A stretch of 13,593 nt of DNA from an uncultured Erysipelotrichaceae bacterium (lineage in GTDB: Bacteria; Bacillota_I; Bacilli_A; Erysipelotrichales; Erysipelotrichaceae). Of this stretch, positions 1 through 7,133 are shown one piece after another (position 1 is the first letter of the stretch; each line of letters starts with the position of its first letter). Location: NCBI GenBank assembly GCA_937893225.1, contig CALBJM010000422.1:1-13593 (forward strand), in the 5' to 3' direction. The notes below the pieces were generated by a model. The model was not told where the DNA came from. It searched no databases and saw only the letters and a list, made by a program, of their open reading frames with translations. The position numbers were made by a program, and so were the translations under genes.

Positions 1-78
1 ATACCCATAAGAGTCTTCTCTCAATAAAGCTGTAAGTACACAAACATCAAGACTTTCTCGTTTCATTTGTACTTCCAT
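1..78 (-). CDS. PadR-family transcriptional regulator, 5' end only (cut by window edge)
   Basis: Reading leftwards from the ATG at 78-76, 26 codons are open to the window edge. The peptide begins MEVQMKRESLDVCVLTALLR and continues EDSYGY. This matches the start of the PadR winged-helix domain, whose first helix is usually followed by a 'L..ED.YGY' stretch. PadR proteins are small dimeric repressors, often autoregulated and often controlling transporters or detoxification genes. The start is supported by an AGGAGG Shine-Dalgarno sequence (minus strand, 91-86) 7 nt before the ATG and by a good promoter just upstream. Only about a quarter of the usual ~105-residue protein is visible, so its target and ligand cannot be said. 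An IS21-type element lies immediately upstream and may have separated it from former neighbours. Confidence 0.8.
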   Translation of the reverse strand, partial: MEVQMKRESLDVCVLTALLREDSYGY

Positions 79-90
79 CGCACTACCTCC

Positions 91-130
91 TGACACATAA
101 TGCTATACTTCGCATAGTATTATGTGTCAA
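91..130 (-). promoter_or_regulatory. padR promoter overlapped by an 18-bp palindromic operator
   Basis: On the minus strand TTGACA (130-125) is followed by a 17-nt spacer and TATAGC (107-102), a good sigma-A promoter that starts transcription just ahead of the Shine-Dalgarno sequence. The whole promoter lies in an inverted repeat: arms 91-108 and 112-129 pair over 18 positions with one mismatch and one G-T pair around a 3-nt centre. Inside it is a smaller palindrome, ATACT-N6-AGTAT. Because the left arm begins at the transcription start region, this is better read as a DNA operator than as an RNA hairpin. Autorepression by the PadR protein is the natural inference, since PadR proteins bind dyads over their own promoters. 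Confidence 0.65.
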
Positions 131-205
131 CCAATATTGCAAATTTTGGATGAGGGGTGCGCTTTTTTATTCTATGATTGTTGCGTAGTTAGGAGGAAAT
201 TTTAT

Positions 206-1474
206 ATGCAAAAATACACAACTATTATCGGTGTCCTCACTATGAGCACTCATGGCGCTTCACAGAGAGAATGCCAGGCCCCGCTACCATATCGGTTCCA
301 GTACCTGCCAGCGTATTCTTCGAATCTTTAAAAATTCCGACTATACGGTGAACGATTTATCAAAAATGGATGAAGATAAACTTATTAATATCTTCTATCC
401 TCAAGACTACCTACGAAGGAAAAACATCCCTTTACCTGATTTTCAAAAGACTTATGATCGATTGATGCTCAAAGGAAGCAAGGCCAATCTTTTCTTTCTA
501 TGGAGCGAATATAAGACAGATAATCCAGATGGATATCAATATTCTCAATTTGTTGAGTATTTCAACCGCTTTGTTAAAGAGCATTACGCTTCTAGAAATG
601 TATCCATGGCAGTTGAAAGAATCCCTGAAGAAAAAGTATACATTGACTGGGTTGGAGATAAGCCATTGATCGTTCTCGACAAGGAAAGCCTACAGTTGAA
701 AATCATGTACAGATTGTTGAGACATGAGTAATAGAAAAACTGAAAGAACATGTATATACTTCGCTTCTAGCAGCCAATTCTGCATGCAAAGAAATAGTAG
801 CGGAAATCAACAATCGTGCAATACAAGGATGTAAATATACACGAAAAGAAATGTTTGAAATGTATGATAAGCCTCAGATGAAGTCACTTTCCGACGGTTA
901 CTTCTCTCAGTGTGATTACATTGCCTTTACTAAGGTTCCAAACAATTACCACCTTTTGTATGATGACCACTACTACTCAGTTAATTATACATATTATGGC
1001 AAACCAGTAATATTAAAAGCCACGATGAGCACGATTACAATCTGTGACAGTAATAACCGACTCATTTGTACACATGATAGAGCATACAAGCCATTTCCAA
1101 AGTACATCACGAAAAGTGAACATATGCCACCACAACATGATTTTTATAAAGAAGTAAATGGATCTGATGGAAACTACTATAGAAGATGGGCATCTGCAAT
1201 CGGTTCTTCCATGTCAAACTTCATAGAAATCGTCCTACATTCTTCTGAACATGAAGAGCAAAGCTATAACTCCTGTAATGGAATATTACACCTGTGCGAT
1301 GGAAAATCTAAGATTCTCTGCAATGTAGCAGCACATAAGTGTATCGATTTAAAGAGTTGTAAATACACCTATTTCAAACGCATATTGAATGACATGTTAA
1401 ACAATGAAATCAGCGAAGCTTCAGAATCATTGCCAGATCATAAAAATATCAGAGGAAAGGACTTTTACAAATGA
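206..1474 (+). pseudogene. istA: IS21-type transposase IstA, broken by frameshift, deletion and stop
   Basis: The gene starts at ATG 206 (MQKYTTIIGVLTMSTHGASQ...) behind AGGAGG at 191-196. Three lesions are visible. (1) The C4 run at 279-282 has one C too many: the frame from 206 leaves, and removing one C restores ...RECQA-RYHIGSSTCQRIL in the frame that continues to 731. (2) After the first catalytic Asp (IDWVGDKP, Asp codon 645-647) the sequence jumps near 675-685 to GKPTVENHV in another frame. The middle of the DDE domain, including the second Asp, is lost, which I estimate at about 80-100 codons against the family length. (3) A TGA at 725-727 interrupts that frame, probably from TGG (VET-W-VIEKLKEH). 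The C-terminal half then reads open to 1474 with family motifs (YDKPQMK, NYHLLYDDHYYSV, YRRWASAIG). A functional transposase cannot be made. Confidence 0.85.
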
Positions 1475-2211
1475 ACAATAGAACACCAGAAGAAATCGCA
1501 ATGATGTTGAGAAAAATGCATATGTCATTTATGGCAGAAGAATATATAGAACAAATAAACAATACTAATACAGAATTGGTTCCATTTGAAGAAAGATTCA
1601 ACAAAATAGTTGAAGCAGAATGGGATGCAAGATATAACAAAAAATTCAATAGATACTTAAAAAAAGCGACACTTCGTTATCCAGAAGCATCACTAGATGA
1701 TTCAATCTATGACGTAGATAGAGAATTGGATACAAATACAATAGAAGCTTTGTTAGATTGCAACTGGATTGAAAATGGTAGGAATCTGATAATCACTGGA
1801 AAAAGTGGAGGAGGAAAATCATATTTTTCAAATATATTAGCAGTGAATGCACTTCGACAATTCAAGACTGTAAAATATACAAAAGCCAGAAATTTGATCT
1901 ATGATCTAGAGAAAGCACATTTGGAAAACAATTATATAGAATATTTTAATGCAATCTCCAAAAATGATTTGATAATTATGGATGATTTTGGACTAATGGA
2001 ATTAGATTTTGAAAAGTGCCGATACCTATTTGAATTAATTGATGCACGAGAAGGAAGAAAATCAATTATCGTTGTTTCACAATTACCGGTCAATTCCTGG
2101 TATTCATTATTTAAAGATAACACCTACGCAGATGCCTGTCTGGACAGGCTAGTTTACAAGGCTTTTCGATTAGAATTTAACGATAAAAACATGAGAAATC
2201 CTGATCTATAA
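1471..2211 (+). CDS. istB: IS21-family IstB-like AAA+ ATPase (transposition helper)
   Basis: The 246-residue protein is of normal length for IstB, the DnaA/DnaC-like AAA+ ATPase that loads on DNA and activates the IstA transposase. Walker A is GKSGGGKS at residues 110-117; Walker B is DLIIMDDFG at about 166-174. A sensor-like VVSQLPVNSWY follows, then the arginine-finger region LDRLVYKAFRLEF near the C-terminus. The N-terminal helical part (residues 1-90) is the usual IstA-interacting region. The start overlaps the istA stop as ATGA and has AGGAAAGG upstream (1454-1461). No lesion is seen, so the protein could still be made although its partner is dead. It might then assist a related IS21 copy elsewhere; that is inference. 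Confidence 0.88.
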   Translation: MNNRTPEEIAMMLRKMHMSFMAEEYIEQINNTNTELVPFEERFNKIVEAEWDARYNKKFNRYLKKATLRYPEASLDDSIYDVDRELDTNTIEALLDCNWIENGRNLIITGKSGGGKSYFSNILAVNALRQFKTVKYTKARNLIYDLEKAHLENNYIEYFNAISKNDLIIMDDFGLMELDFEKCRYLFELIDAREGRKSIIVVSQLPVNSWYSLFKDNTYADACLDRLVYKAFRLEFNDKNMRNPDL

Positions 2212-2242
2212 TTACATTGTACATTAAGCGTTCCACTAAAGC

Positions 2243-2277
2243 GGAACGGCGTGCCATCAATCCGGAGCCGCCGTTCC
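2243..2277. repeat. GC-rich 9-bp inverted repeat downstream of istB
   Basis: GGAACGGCG (2243-2251) and CGCCGTTCC (2269-2277) are perfect inverted repeats around a 17-nt loop. The left arm can compete for pairing with CGTTCC at 2229-2234. No T-run follows, so this is not a classical terminator. The block is markedly more GC-rich than its surroundings and sits where the IS21 right end is expected; it may be part of the transposase-binding end or a read-through-limiting hairpin. Confidence 0.5.
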
Positions 2278-2289
2278 ATTTTCCCGGAC

Positions 2290-2745
2290 TATGCATGATA
2301 GTTCTATAAAAAGATAAATTATTGGATGCATTTTCAGAAATATTGACGCGGATAATACATTTTGTAAATCCGATTTTTCTAAGATTTTCAATATTTTTCA
2401 AAATTAAATTATAAGTTTGGGAACCATCTGCAAGCATTCTTGTTTGGTTATGCAGTTCATCGTCTAAGGTTATCTGATAATAATTAACATTCGCTTTTTC
2501 AAGAAGAGAGAGATTTTCTTCACTCAACATATAACCATTAGTTACTATTGTAGTGTTAATTTTATAATTAGATACATAATTATGAATTAAATTATGAAAT
2601 GATAATATATCGTTGATTTTTAGCATCGGTTCACCACCAAACCAACTAATATTAATGTTTTTCCATTTCTTTTTTCTTAAAAAAATCTGCTATTGCTTCA
2701 TAGTCTAAAGATTTCTCTGCGTTTAACGAATTATAGTAATAAAGC
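2290..2745 (-). pseudogene. Radical SAM (SPASM-type peptide maturase-like) remnant, both ends missing
   Basis: Read leftwards, the remnant gives YNSLNAEKSLDYEAIADF, then after a one-base correction LRKKKWKNINISWFGGEPML. It continues through TTIVTNGYML, VNYYQITLDDELHNQTRM, LILKNIENLRKIGF and IIRVNISENASNN. WFGGEP, the TNG block and the QITLD block are hallmarks of the radical SAM core of SPASM/twitch maturases (sulfatase- or RiPP-maturase type). The frame break is at a homopolymer: seven A's at 2680-2686 where six restore the frame. The N-terminal CxxxCxxC cluster loop is absent (only YYYNS where CxYCY is expected), and the C-terminal SPASM cysteines are cut off at the IS21 boundary. It is certainly non-functional. 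Which maturase it came from cannot be told. Confidence 0.7.
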
Positions 2746-3060
2746 AGTTTTGTATTTATATCTAGTTGATAACGCATATCCATAGCACTAACACCTTTAG
2801 TAGAATTGAAAAATAGAAACAGACCAAGCAACAATTTGTATGTATCTAGTTTACAATCCTGAAAAATGGTACCTGCAAATAAACAAGACTGATGACCACA
2901 TTGAGAACAAGTATAAATATGATTGCGCGTAGAAATCTTCTTATAATGTGTACAACCACACTTTTCGCAATAATAACCATTAGGATATTTAGCACGGAAG
3001 AAAAAATCTTCACAAGCAGAAGGATTATTTGCATATTTTCTAGAAAAATAGCATACTAAA
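2746..3060 (-). pseudogene. IS1595-type transposase, N-terminal zinc-ribbon fragment
   Basis: The minus-strand frame gives ...YANNPSACEDFFFRAKYP, then NGYYCEKCGCTHYKKIST and YTCSQCGHQSCLFAGTIF, then a helical part ending GVSAMDMRYQLDINTK. This is the zinc-ribbon domain of IS1595/ISL-like DDE transposases: two CxxC knuckles, then a 'GTIF..L' hinge and a helix-turn-helix-like 'GVSA....QL'. The DDE catalytic domain is entirely missing. The frame runs straight on, near 2745, into the radical SAM remnant. No ATG, GTG or TTG start lies in frame ahead of the zinc ribbon; the frame is open back to the 3' end of the helicase gene. It is therefore a dead fragment. The exact subgroup within IS1595 is uncertain. 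Confidence 0.7.
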
Positions 3061-3094
3061 CAACTAATTGAAACAAACGGACAATTATATTTTG

Positions 3095-4432
3095 TTATGC
3101 ATTGTCAAAAAAAGTGATTTTTCTTTTCTTTCCTTTTATGGATATGTGTGTAATATTTGAAAAGAGATGAGGGTTGTTTTCTAGAATTGTTATTGTTGAG
3201 TAATTGTCTTGAATTTCTAATACGCCTATTTTTTCGAATGGAATATACGAACATAATGCACCAATGATATCTTTTGGACGTAATTTGTCTTTCCTACCAG
3301 CTTGTATTTTTAGAATCATGGAATTTGATTCTTCTTTTTTCTTTTGTAGAGGAATAGATAAATTATTGAGACATTTTGTATTAGGATTGTATGCTGTTGA
3401 GTGAGCAATGATATATGGAGTGACGGGATTTTCTGTATCTTTTTCTCGAATGAGCGTAATTGTAATGCCTTTGTTGCCTTGATGTGCACTTCTTCCTGAT
3501 CTGTGGATGAATGTGTCTGTATCGAGTGGTATATCATAGTGAATGATATGAGATATGTTTGTTAAGTCTAATCCTCTAGCAGCTGCGTCTGTAGCAACTA
3601 AAACACGAATGTTTCCTGCTTTATAGTCTTTTAGAATACGAATTCTTTCTTTTTCTTCATAGAAAGAAGAAAAAGAAGAAGAAAGAATATTTTTTTTCTT
3701 TAGCCATTCTGCTAATTCGTTTGCATCATTTTTATAGTTTGTAAAAATGATTGCTTGTTCGATGGGCTGTGTTTTTAAGAGTTTTAAAAGAGAGTGTTTT
3801 CTGTCGCTTGTTTTTAATACAAAAGCATCAATGTTTTTATTGATGTGTGAAGTGTCTTGAATGATTTCTTCATAGTTGGATGGCATGAATGCTTTGATTT
3901 GTTCATTGCTTGTTGCAGAAGTTGCTACGACTTGTGCATTGATTTTTGAAAGAAGAAAATCTACTTCTTTTCTTTGCCCTGTAGATATGATTTGGTCAAC
4001 TTCATCGAGAACAGTTATTTTTAAGTGATGGAGGTTTAATTTGTTTTGTTCAAATAGGTCTTTGAGTCTTCCAGGTGTTCCAATAATAATCGTAGGTCTA
4101 TGGCGTAGTGCGTTTTCTTGCTTGTGAATGTCTAGTCCACCAATAACAGTGATAATGTGGTGCTTAGTGTGTAGAGCAATTTTATTGGCAACTTCACTTA
4201 CTTGCATCGCAAGTTCTCTAGTTGGTGTGATAATGAGCGCTTGTGTATTGTTAGATTCTGCATTTGTTTTTTCTAAAACTGGAATTAAGTAAGCGAGTGT
4301 TTTGCCAGAACCTGTTTCGGCTTGGATAAATAAATTTTTTCCGGATAGTACTTGTGGAATTGCTTTTTCTTGGATAGGCAATAAAAAAGAATATCCAGAT
4401 TCTTTAAGTGTTTTTTCTAATTCATATTTCAT
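3095..4432 (-). CDS. dbpA: DbpA/YxiN-type DEAD-box RNA helicase
   Basis: The 445-residue protein carries the helicase core motifs in order: Q-motif region (GYSFLLPIQ), motif I AETGSGKT (38-45), Ia PTRELA, Ib TPGRL, motif II DEVD (143-146), motif III SAT (172-174), V ATDAAARGLDL, and VI HRSGRSAH. It ends in an RNA-binding domain from about 371 (LKIQAGRKDKLRPKDIIGAL...) typical of DbpA/YxiN. Family members unwind RNA during 50S subunit assembly by binding hairpin 92 of 23S rRNA. Two departures stand out: motif II is DEVD rather than DEAD, and motif VI ends SAH rather than TGR. The start codon has only a weak upstream purine stretch. It diverges from mnmE, and the IS1595 remnant begins about 35 bp past its stop. 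Rho-independent termination is not evident. Confidence 0.88.
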   Translation of the reverse strand: MKYELEKTLKESGYSFLLPIQEKAIPQVLSGKNLFIQAETGSGKTLAYLIPVLEKTNAESNNTQALIITPTRELAMQVSEVANKIALHTKHHIITVIGGLDIHKQENALRHRPTIIIGTPGRLKDLFEQNKLNLHHLKITVLDEVDQIISTGQRKEVDFLLSKINAQVVATSATSNEQIKAFMPSNYEEIIQDTSHINKNIDAFVLKTSDRKHSLLKLLKTQPIEQAIIFTNYKNDANELAEWLKKKNILSSSFSSFYEEKERIRILKDYKAGNIRVLVATDAAARGLDLTNISHIIHYDIPLDTDTFIHRSGRSAHQGNKGITITLIREKDTENPVTPYIIAHSTAYNPNTKCLNNLSIPLQKKKEESNSMILKIQAGRKDKLRPKDIIGALCSYIPFEKIGVLEIQDNYSTITILENNPHLFSNITHISIKGKKRKITFFDNA

Positions 4433-4484
4433 GCGTTTATCTTATCACGAAGAGAATAGATATTTGTGGTAAACTTTACATGAT
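4433..4484. promoter_or_regulatory. Divergent dbpA/mnmE promoter region with two extended -10 boxes
   Basis: Only 52 bp separate the two start codons. On the plus strand TGG-TAAACT (hexamer 4470-4475) sits 9 nt before the mnmE ATG. On the minus strand TGA-TAAGAT (hexamer 4444-4439) sits 6 nt before the dbpA ATG. Both are extended -10 (TGN) elements, and neither has a recognisable -35 at 16-18 nt. Starts about 7 nt past each box would give mRNAs beginning within about 0-3 nt of the ATG. No Shine-Dalgarno sequence is visible for mnmE. Assignment is by eye and no transcription start is proven. Confidence 0.45.
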
Positions 4485-5816
4485 ATGACAATATTTAATG
4501 ATACGATAGCAGCTATTGCTACAGCGAATGCTACAGGTGCAGTTTCTGTAATACGAATAAGTGGTGAGGATGCAATTTCTATTGCTTCTGATTTGATTGG
4601 CAAAGATTTGCATGAAAAACAAGGATATACGATTCATTTTGGTACAGTGAAGGAAAACAATGAAATCATTGATGAAGTCCTTGTTTCATTGTTCAAAGCT
4701 CCAAAGAGTTATACGGGTGAAGATGTTGTGGAAATTGGATGCCATGGTGGCGTTTATATAACACGAAAAATTCTATCTTTGATTCTTGGAAAAGGAGCAA
4801 GACTTGCACATAGAGGGGAGTTTACTGAACGCGCATTTTTGAATGGAAAAATGGATCTTGCTCAAGCTGAAGGGGTAAATGATTTAATCAATGCTGCAGA
4901 TGCGGTGAATGCCAAGAGTGCAGTACATTCCTTGAAAGGTTCTGTTTCTAAAATCTTGGCACCTTTAGAAGAAGATTTAACACAAATTATTTCTAACATT
5001 GAAGTGAATATTGATTATCCTGAGTATGATGATGTACATCAGTTAACAGAAGAAGAAATATTACCTAAAGCGCAAAAATGGCTACAAGAAATTCACAAAG
5101 TTATTGAAGAGTCTGAAAAAGCAGTTAATATTCGTGAAGGTATTGATACTGTGATTCTTGGTAGACCTAATGTTGGTAAGTCTTCCTTATTAAATGCTTT
5201 GCTAGAAGAAGATAAAGCAATTGTTACAGACATTGCTGGTACAACAAGAGATATTGTTGAGGGAACTGTACGATTAGATGGCATTACATTGAATTTAATT
5301 GATACGGCAGGTATTCATCATTCAGATGATGTGATTGAACAAATGGGTATCGATCGCTCTTTGAAAGCATTAGAAAAAGCAGAACTTGTTATTGTTGTAC
5401 TAGATGGTTCACAAGAATTGACGAGTGAAGATGAAAAATTGCTCGAAATGACCAAAGATCGAAATCGTATTGTTGTCTATAATAAAAATGATAAACAGGT
5501 GTTGCATGATGGTATTTCAATTTCTGCTATCAATGGAAATGTAGAAGCACTGACGAATGCAATCAAAGAAAAATACAACAAAGAAATGTATCTAGCTAAT
5601 GCAGATACATTAAATAATGAAAGACAGATTGGTTTGGCTTTACAAGCAGAAACAAGTATGCAAAATGCAATCCATACACTACAAGCTGGTATGGAATTGG
5701 ATCTTGTGACGATTGATCTTGAAAATGCTTGGACTTCACTTAGAGAAATAACAGGAAGAGCAGGAAAGGAAGATTTATTAGATGAAATCTTCTCTAGATT
5801 CTGTTTAGGAAAATAA
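4485..5816 (+). CDS. mnmE: tRNA U34 modification GTPase MnmE (TrmE)
   Basis: MnmE works with MnmG to install (carboxymethyl)aminomethyl groups on wobble U34 of several tRNAs, using methylene-tetrahydrofolate. The 443-residue protein shows the N-terminal folate-binding domain (DTIAAIATANATGAVSVIRI; HRGEFTERAFLNGKMDLAQAE) and a long helical domain. The inserted Ras-like G domain has GRPNVGKSS (from about residue 226), DIAGTTRD, DTAG and the NKND specificity motif. The C-terminal FCLGK carries the family's catalytic cysteine. It is slightly shorter than the common 450-460 residues, but all motifs are present. The start gives the expected N-terminus, although no Shine-Dalgarno sequence is seen. 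In many Bacillota mnmE sits near the origin with mnmG; here it heads an operon and lies 1 nt from tatD. Confidence 0.96.
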   Translation: MTIFNDTIAAIATANATGAVSVIRISGEDAISIASDLIGKDLHEKQGYTIHFGTVKENNEIIDEVLVSLFKAPKSYTGEDVVEIGCHGGVYITRKILSLILGKGARLAHRGEFTERAFLNGKMDLAQAEGVNDLINAADAVNAKSAVHSLKGSVSKILAPLEEDLTQIISNIEVNIDYPEYDDVHQLTEEEILPKAQKWLQEIHKVIEESEKAVNIREGIDTVILGRPNVGKSSLLNALLEEDKAIVTDIAGTTRDIVEGTVRLDGITLNLIDTAGIHHSDDVIEQMGIDRSLKALEKAELVIVVLDGSQELTSEDEKLLEMTKDRNRIVVYNKNDKQVLHDGISISAINGNVEALTNAIKEKYNKEMYLANADTLNNERQIGLALQAETSMQNAIHTLQAGMELDLVTIDLENAWTSLREITGRAGKEDLLDEIFSRFCLGK

Positions 5817-5817
5817 T

Positions 5818-6597
5818 ATGCGTAAAATACAGTATTTAGACTCTCATGCACATTTGATGGGAGAAGAATATCAAGAAGATCTACAACAAGTCGTGCAAAG
5901 AAGTGCAGCAGCTGGAGTAGATCATATTATGATTATTACATTAAATAAGGATGAAGCATTGCGTGCTATAGAATTTGTAAAATCCAATCCAGAAAAATAT
6001 GTTATAGCGACAGGTATATTTCCAGAAGATGCAGAACATATAACAGAACAAAATTGGAAGGACTTTGTTGAAATTGCATCACGAAAAGAAATTTCTGTGA
6101 TTGGGGAAATTGGTTTAGAGTATCATTGGGTCAAAGATGAAGAAATGCGTAAAAAGCAAAAAGAATTATTTATTCGACAAATCGAACTTGCGAAAAAATT
6201 GCATAAACCAATTGCAGTGCACTCTAGAGATGCCATCCAAGATACATATGACATCATGAAAGAACATCAGTGCCCTGGTTTGCTGCATTGTTTTTCTGGA
6301 ACGAAAGAAATGGCAAAAGAGTTTAATAAGCTTGGGTATTATATTGCATTAGGTGGTGCATTAACATTTAAAAATGCAAGGCATGCGGTAGAAGTTGCGC
6401 AAAGTGTTGATGAAAGCTTTTTATTAACAGAAACGGATTGTCCATACATGGCTCCAGAACCAGTACGTGGAACAAGAAATGAGCCGTCAAATATTCCATA
6501 TATTACTAAAAAGATGGCAGAAGTGAGAAATGTGAGTGTAGAATATATGGCTTCTGTGATTATGGATAATTGGGAAAGGTATCTTTCATGTCGATAG
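5818..6597 (+). CDS. tatD: TatD-family metal-dependent deoxyribonuclease
   Basis: TatD enzymes are TIM-barrel metallohydrolases with 3'-5' exonuclease activity on DNA/RNA, linked to DNA repair. The 259 residues match the family length. Metal ligands visible are HxH (His10, His12), Glu97 in GEIGLEY, His135 in AVHSRDA, His157 in LLHCFSG and Asp207 in TETDCPYMAP. The GxHP motif expected near residue 67 reads GIFPEDAEHI, so Phe replaces His. AGGA lies about 9 nt before the ATG. It follows mnmE by 1 nt and overlaps rnmV by 10 nt. The tatD-rnmV-rsmA order is the same as yabD-rnmV-ksgA in Bacillus. The precise substrate of this homologue is not known. Confidence 0.92.
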   Translation: MRKIQYLDSHAHLMGEEYQEDLQQVVQRSAAAGVDHIMIITLNKDEALRAIEFVKSNPEKYVIATGIFPEDAEHITEQNWKDFVEIASRKEISVIGEIGLEYHWVKDEEMRKKQKELFIRQIELAKKLHKPIAVHSRDAIQDTYDIMKEHQCPGLLHCFSGTKEMAKEFNKLGYYIALGGALTFKNARHAVEVAQSVDESFLLTETDCPYMAPEPVRGTRNEPSNIPYITKKMAEVRNVSVEYMASVIMDNWERYLSCR

Positions 6598-7133
6598 AGA
6601 AGAAAAAAATTCAGGAAGTTATTGTTGTAGAAGGACGTCACGATACGGAAAAACTACGTAAGTATTTTGATTGCGATACCATTGAAACAGGTGGAACAAG
6701 TCTTGGGGATAGTGTAATAGAACGTATTCGCGAAGCTCAAAAAGCACGAGGTGTGATTATCTTTACAGATCCAGATTCCCCAGGAAATAGAATTCGTAAT
6801 GTAATCAACCAAAATATTCCAGGTTGTAAAAATGCATTTGTGATGAAAAAAGATGCACATACTATCAAAAAAGTTGGTGTAGAACATGCAAAATATATCT
6901 CTTTACTAGAGGCACTAGAGAATGTTGTGACATTCGAAGAAACAACACATCAAGGATTAACGATGACAGATATGATGGAACTAGGTCTCAGTGGAAGTGC
7001 TGATAGCATGCAAAAAAGAGAAATTATTGGACAGTACTTTCATATAGGCAATGGTACAGCGAAAACAATGTTACGAAGAATCAACTTTGCTAAAATAACA
7101 AAAGAAGAATTGGAACAGGTTATCAAACAATGA
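6588..7133 (+). CDS. rnmV: Ribonuclease M5 (5S rRNA maturation)
   Basis: RNase M5 makes the final double-strand cuts that release mature 5S rRNA from its precursor with help from ribosomal protein uL18; it is restricted to low-GC Gram-positives. The Toprim domain is clear: VVEGRHDT with Glu15, the IFTDPDSPGNRIR block with DPD at 61-63, and ETGG. A C-terminal helical region contains MTDMMELGL. I chose ATG 6588 (MSIEKKKIQEVIVVEG, 181 residues) over an upstream in-frame TTG at 6570. A GGGAAAGG ribosome site (6572-6579) lies 8 nt ahead, and the TTG would give an extension unlike the family. It overlaps the tatD end by 10 nt and rsmA by 4 nt (ATGA), implying translational coupling. Confidence 0.94.
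   Translation: MSIEKKKIQEVIVVEGRHDTEKLRKYFDCDTIETGGTSLGDSVIERIREAQKARGVIIFTDPDSPGNRIRNVINQNIPGCKNAFVMKKDAHTIKKVGVEHAKYISLLEALENVVTFEETTHQGLTMTDMMELGLSGSADSMQKREIIGQYFHIGNGTAKTMLRRINFAKITKEELEQVIKQ

Larger units (their letters stand above)
131..2290 (+). mobile_element. IS21-family insertion sequence, decayed (istA broken, istB intact)
   Basis: The istA-istB pair in IS21 order, with a 4-nt ATGA overlap between the genes, defines the element. The left end lies somewhere between the padR promoter (ends 130) and the istA ribosome binding site (191). The right end lies near 2280-2300, where a GC-rich tail gives way to AT-rich foreign coding sequence. I could not find convincing terminal inverted repeats or a 4-8 bp target duplication, so both boundaries are estimates. 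With istA carrying several disabling lesions the copy should be unable to move by itself. Confidence 0.7.

Noticed and set aside
91..129. Strong hairpin as a rho-independent terminator or IS end.
   Set aside because: There is no T-run, and it coincides exactly with the -35/-10 boxes of the padR promoter, so an operator fits better.
275..331. Programmed frameshift in istA at the C4 run.
   Set aside because: The slip site has no heptamer of the usual type or following stimulatory structure that I can see, and the gene is already inactivated further on. An indel, or a sequencing error, is simpler.
725..727. In-frame TGA in istA as possible UGA-tryptophan recoding.
   Set aside because: TGA is used as a true stop in overlapping ATGA junctions (istA/istB, rnmV/rsmA, rsmA/ispE) and in EIIC, and istA also has a frameshift and a deletion. 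A nonsense mutation in a dead gene explains it.
2846..3034. A hydrophobic 62-residue minus-strand frame that looks like a small membrane protein.
   Set aside because: It is another frame of the IS1595 zinc-ribbon coding stretch, whose cysteine pairs and family match are clear; the hydrophobicity comes from T-rich codons.
6570..6587. Upstream TTG start for rnmV.
   Set aside because: It adds six residues not typical of RNase M5 and lies on top of the ribosome site used by ATG 6588.
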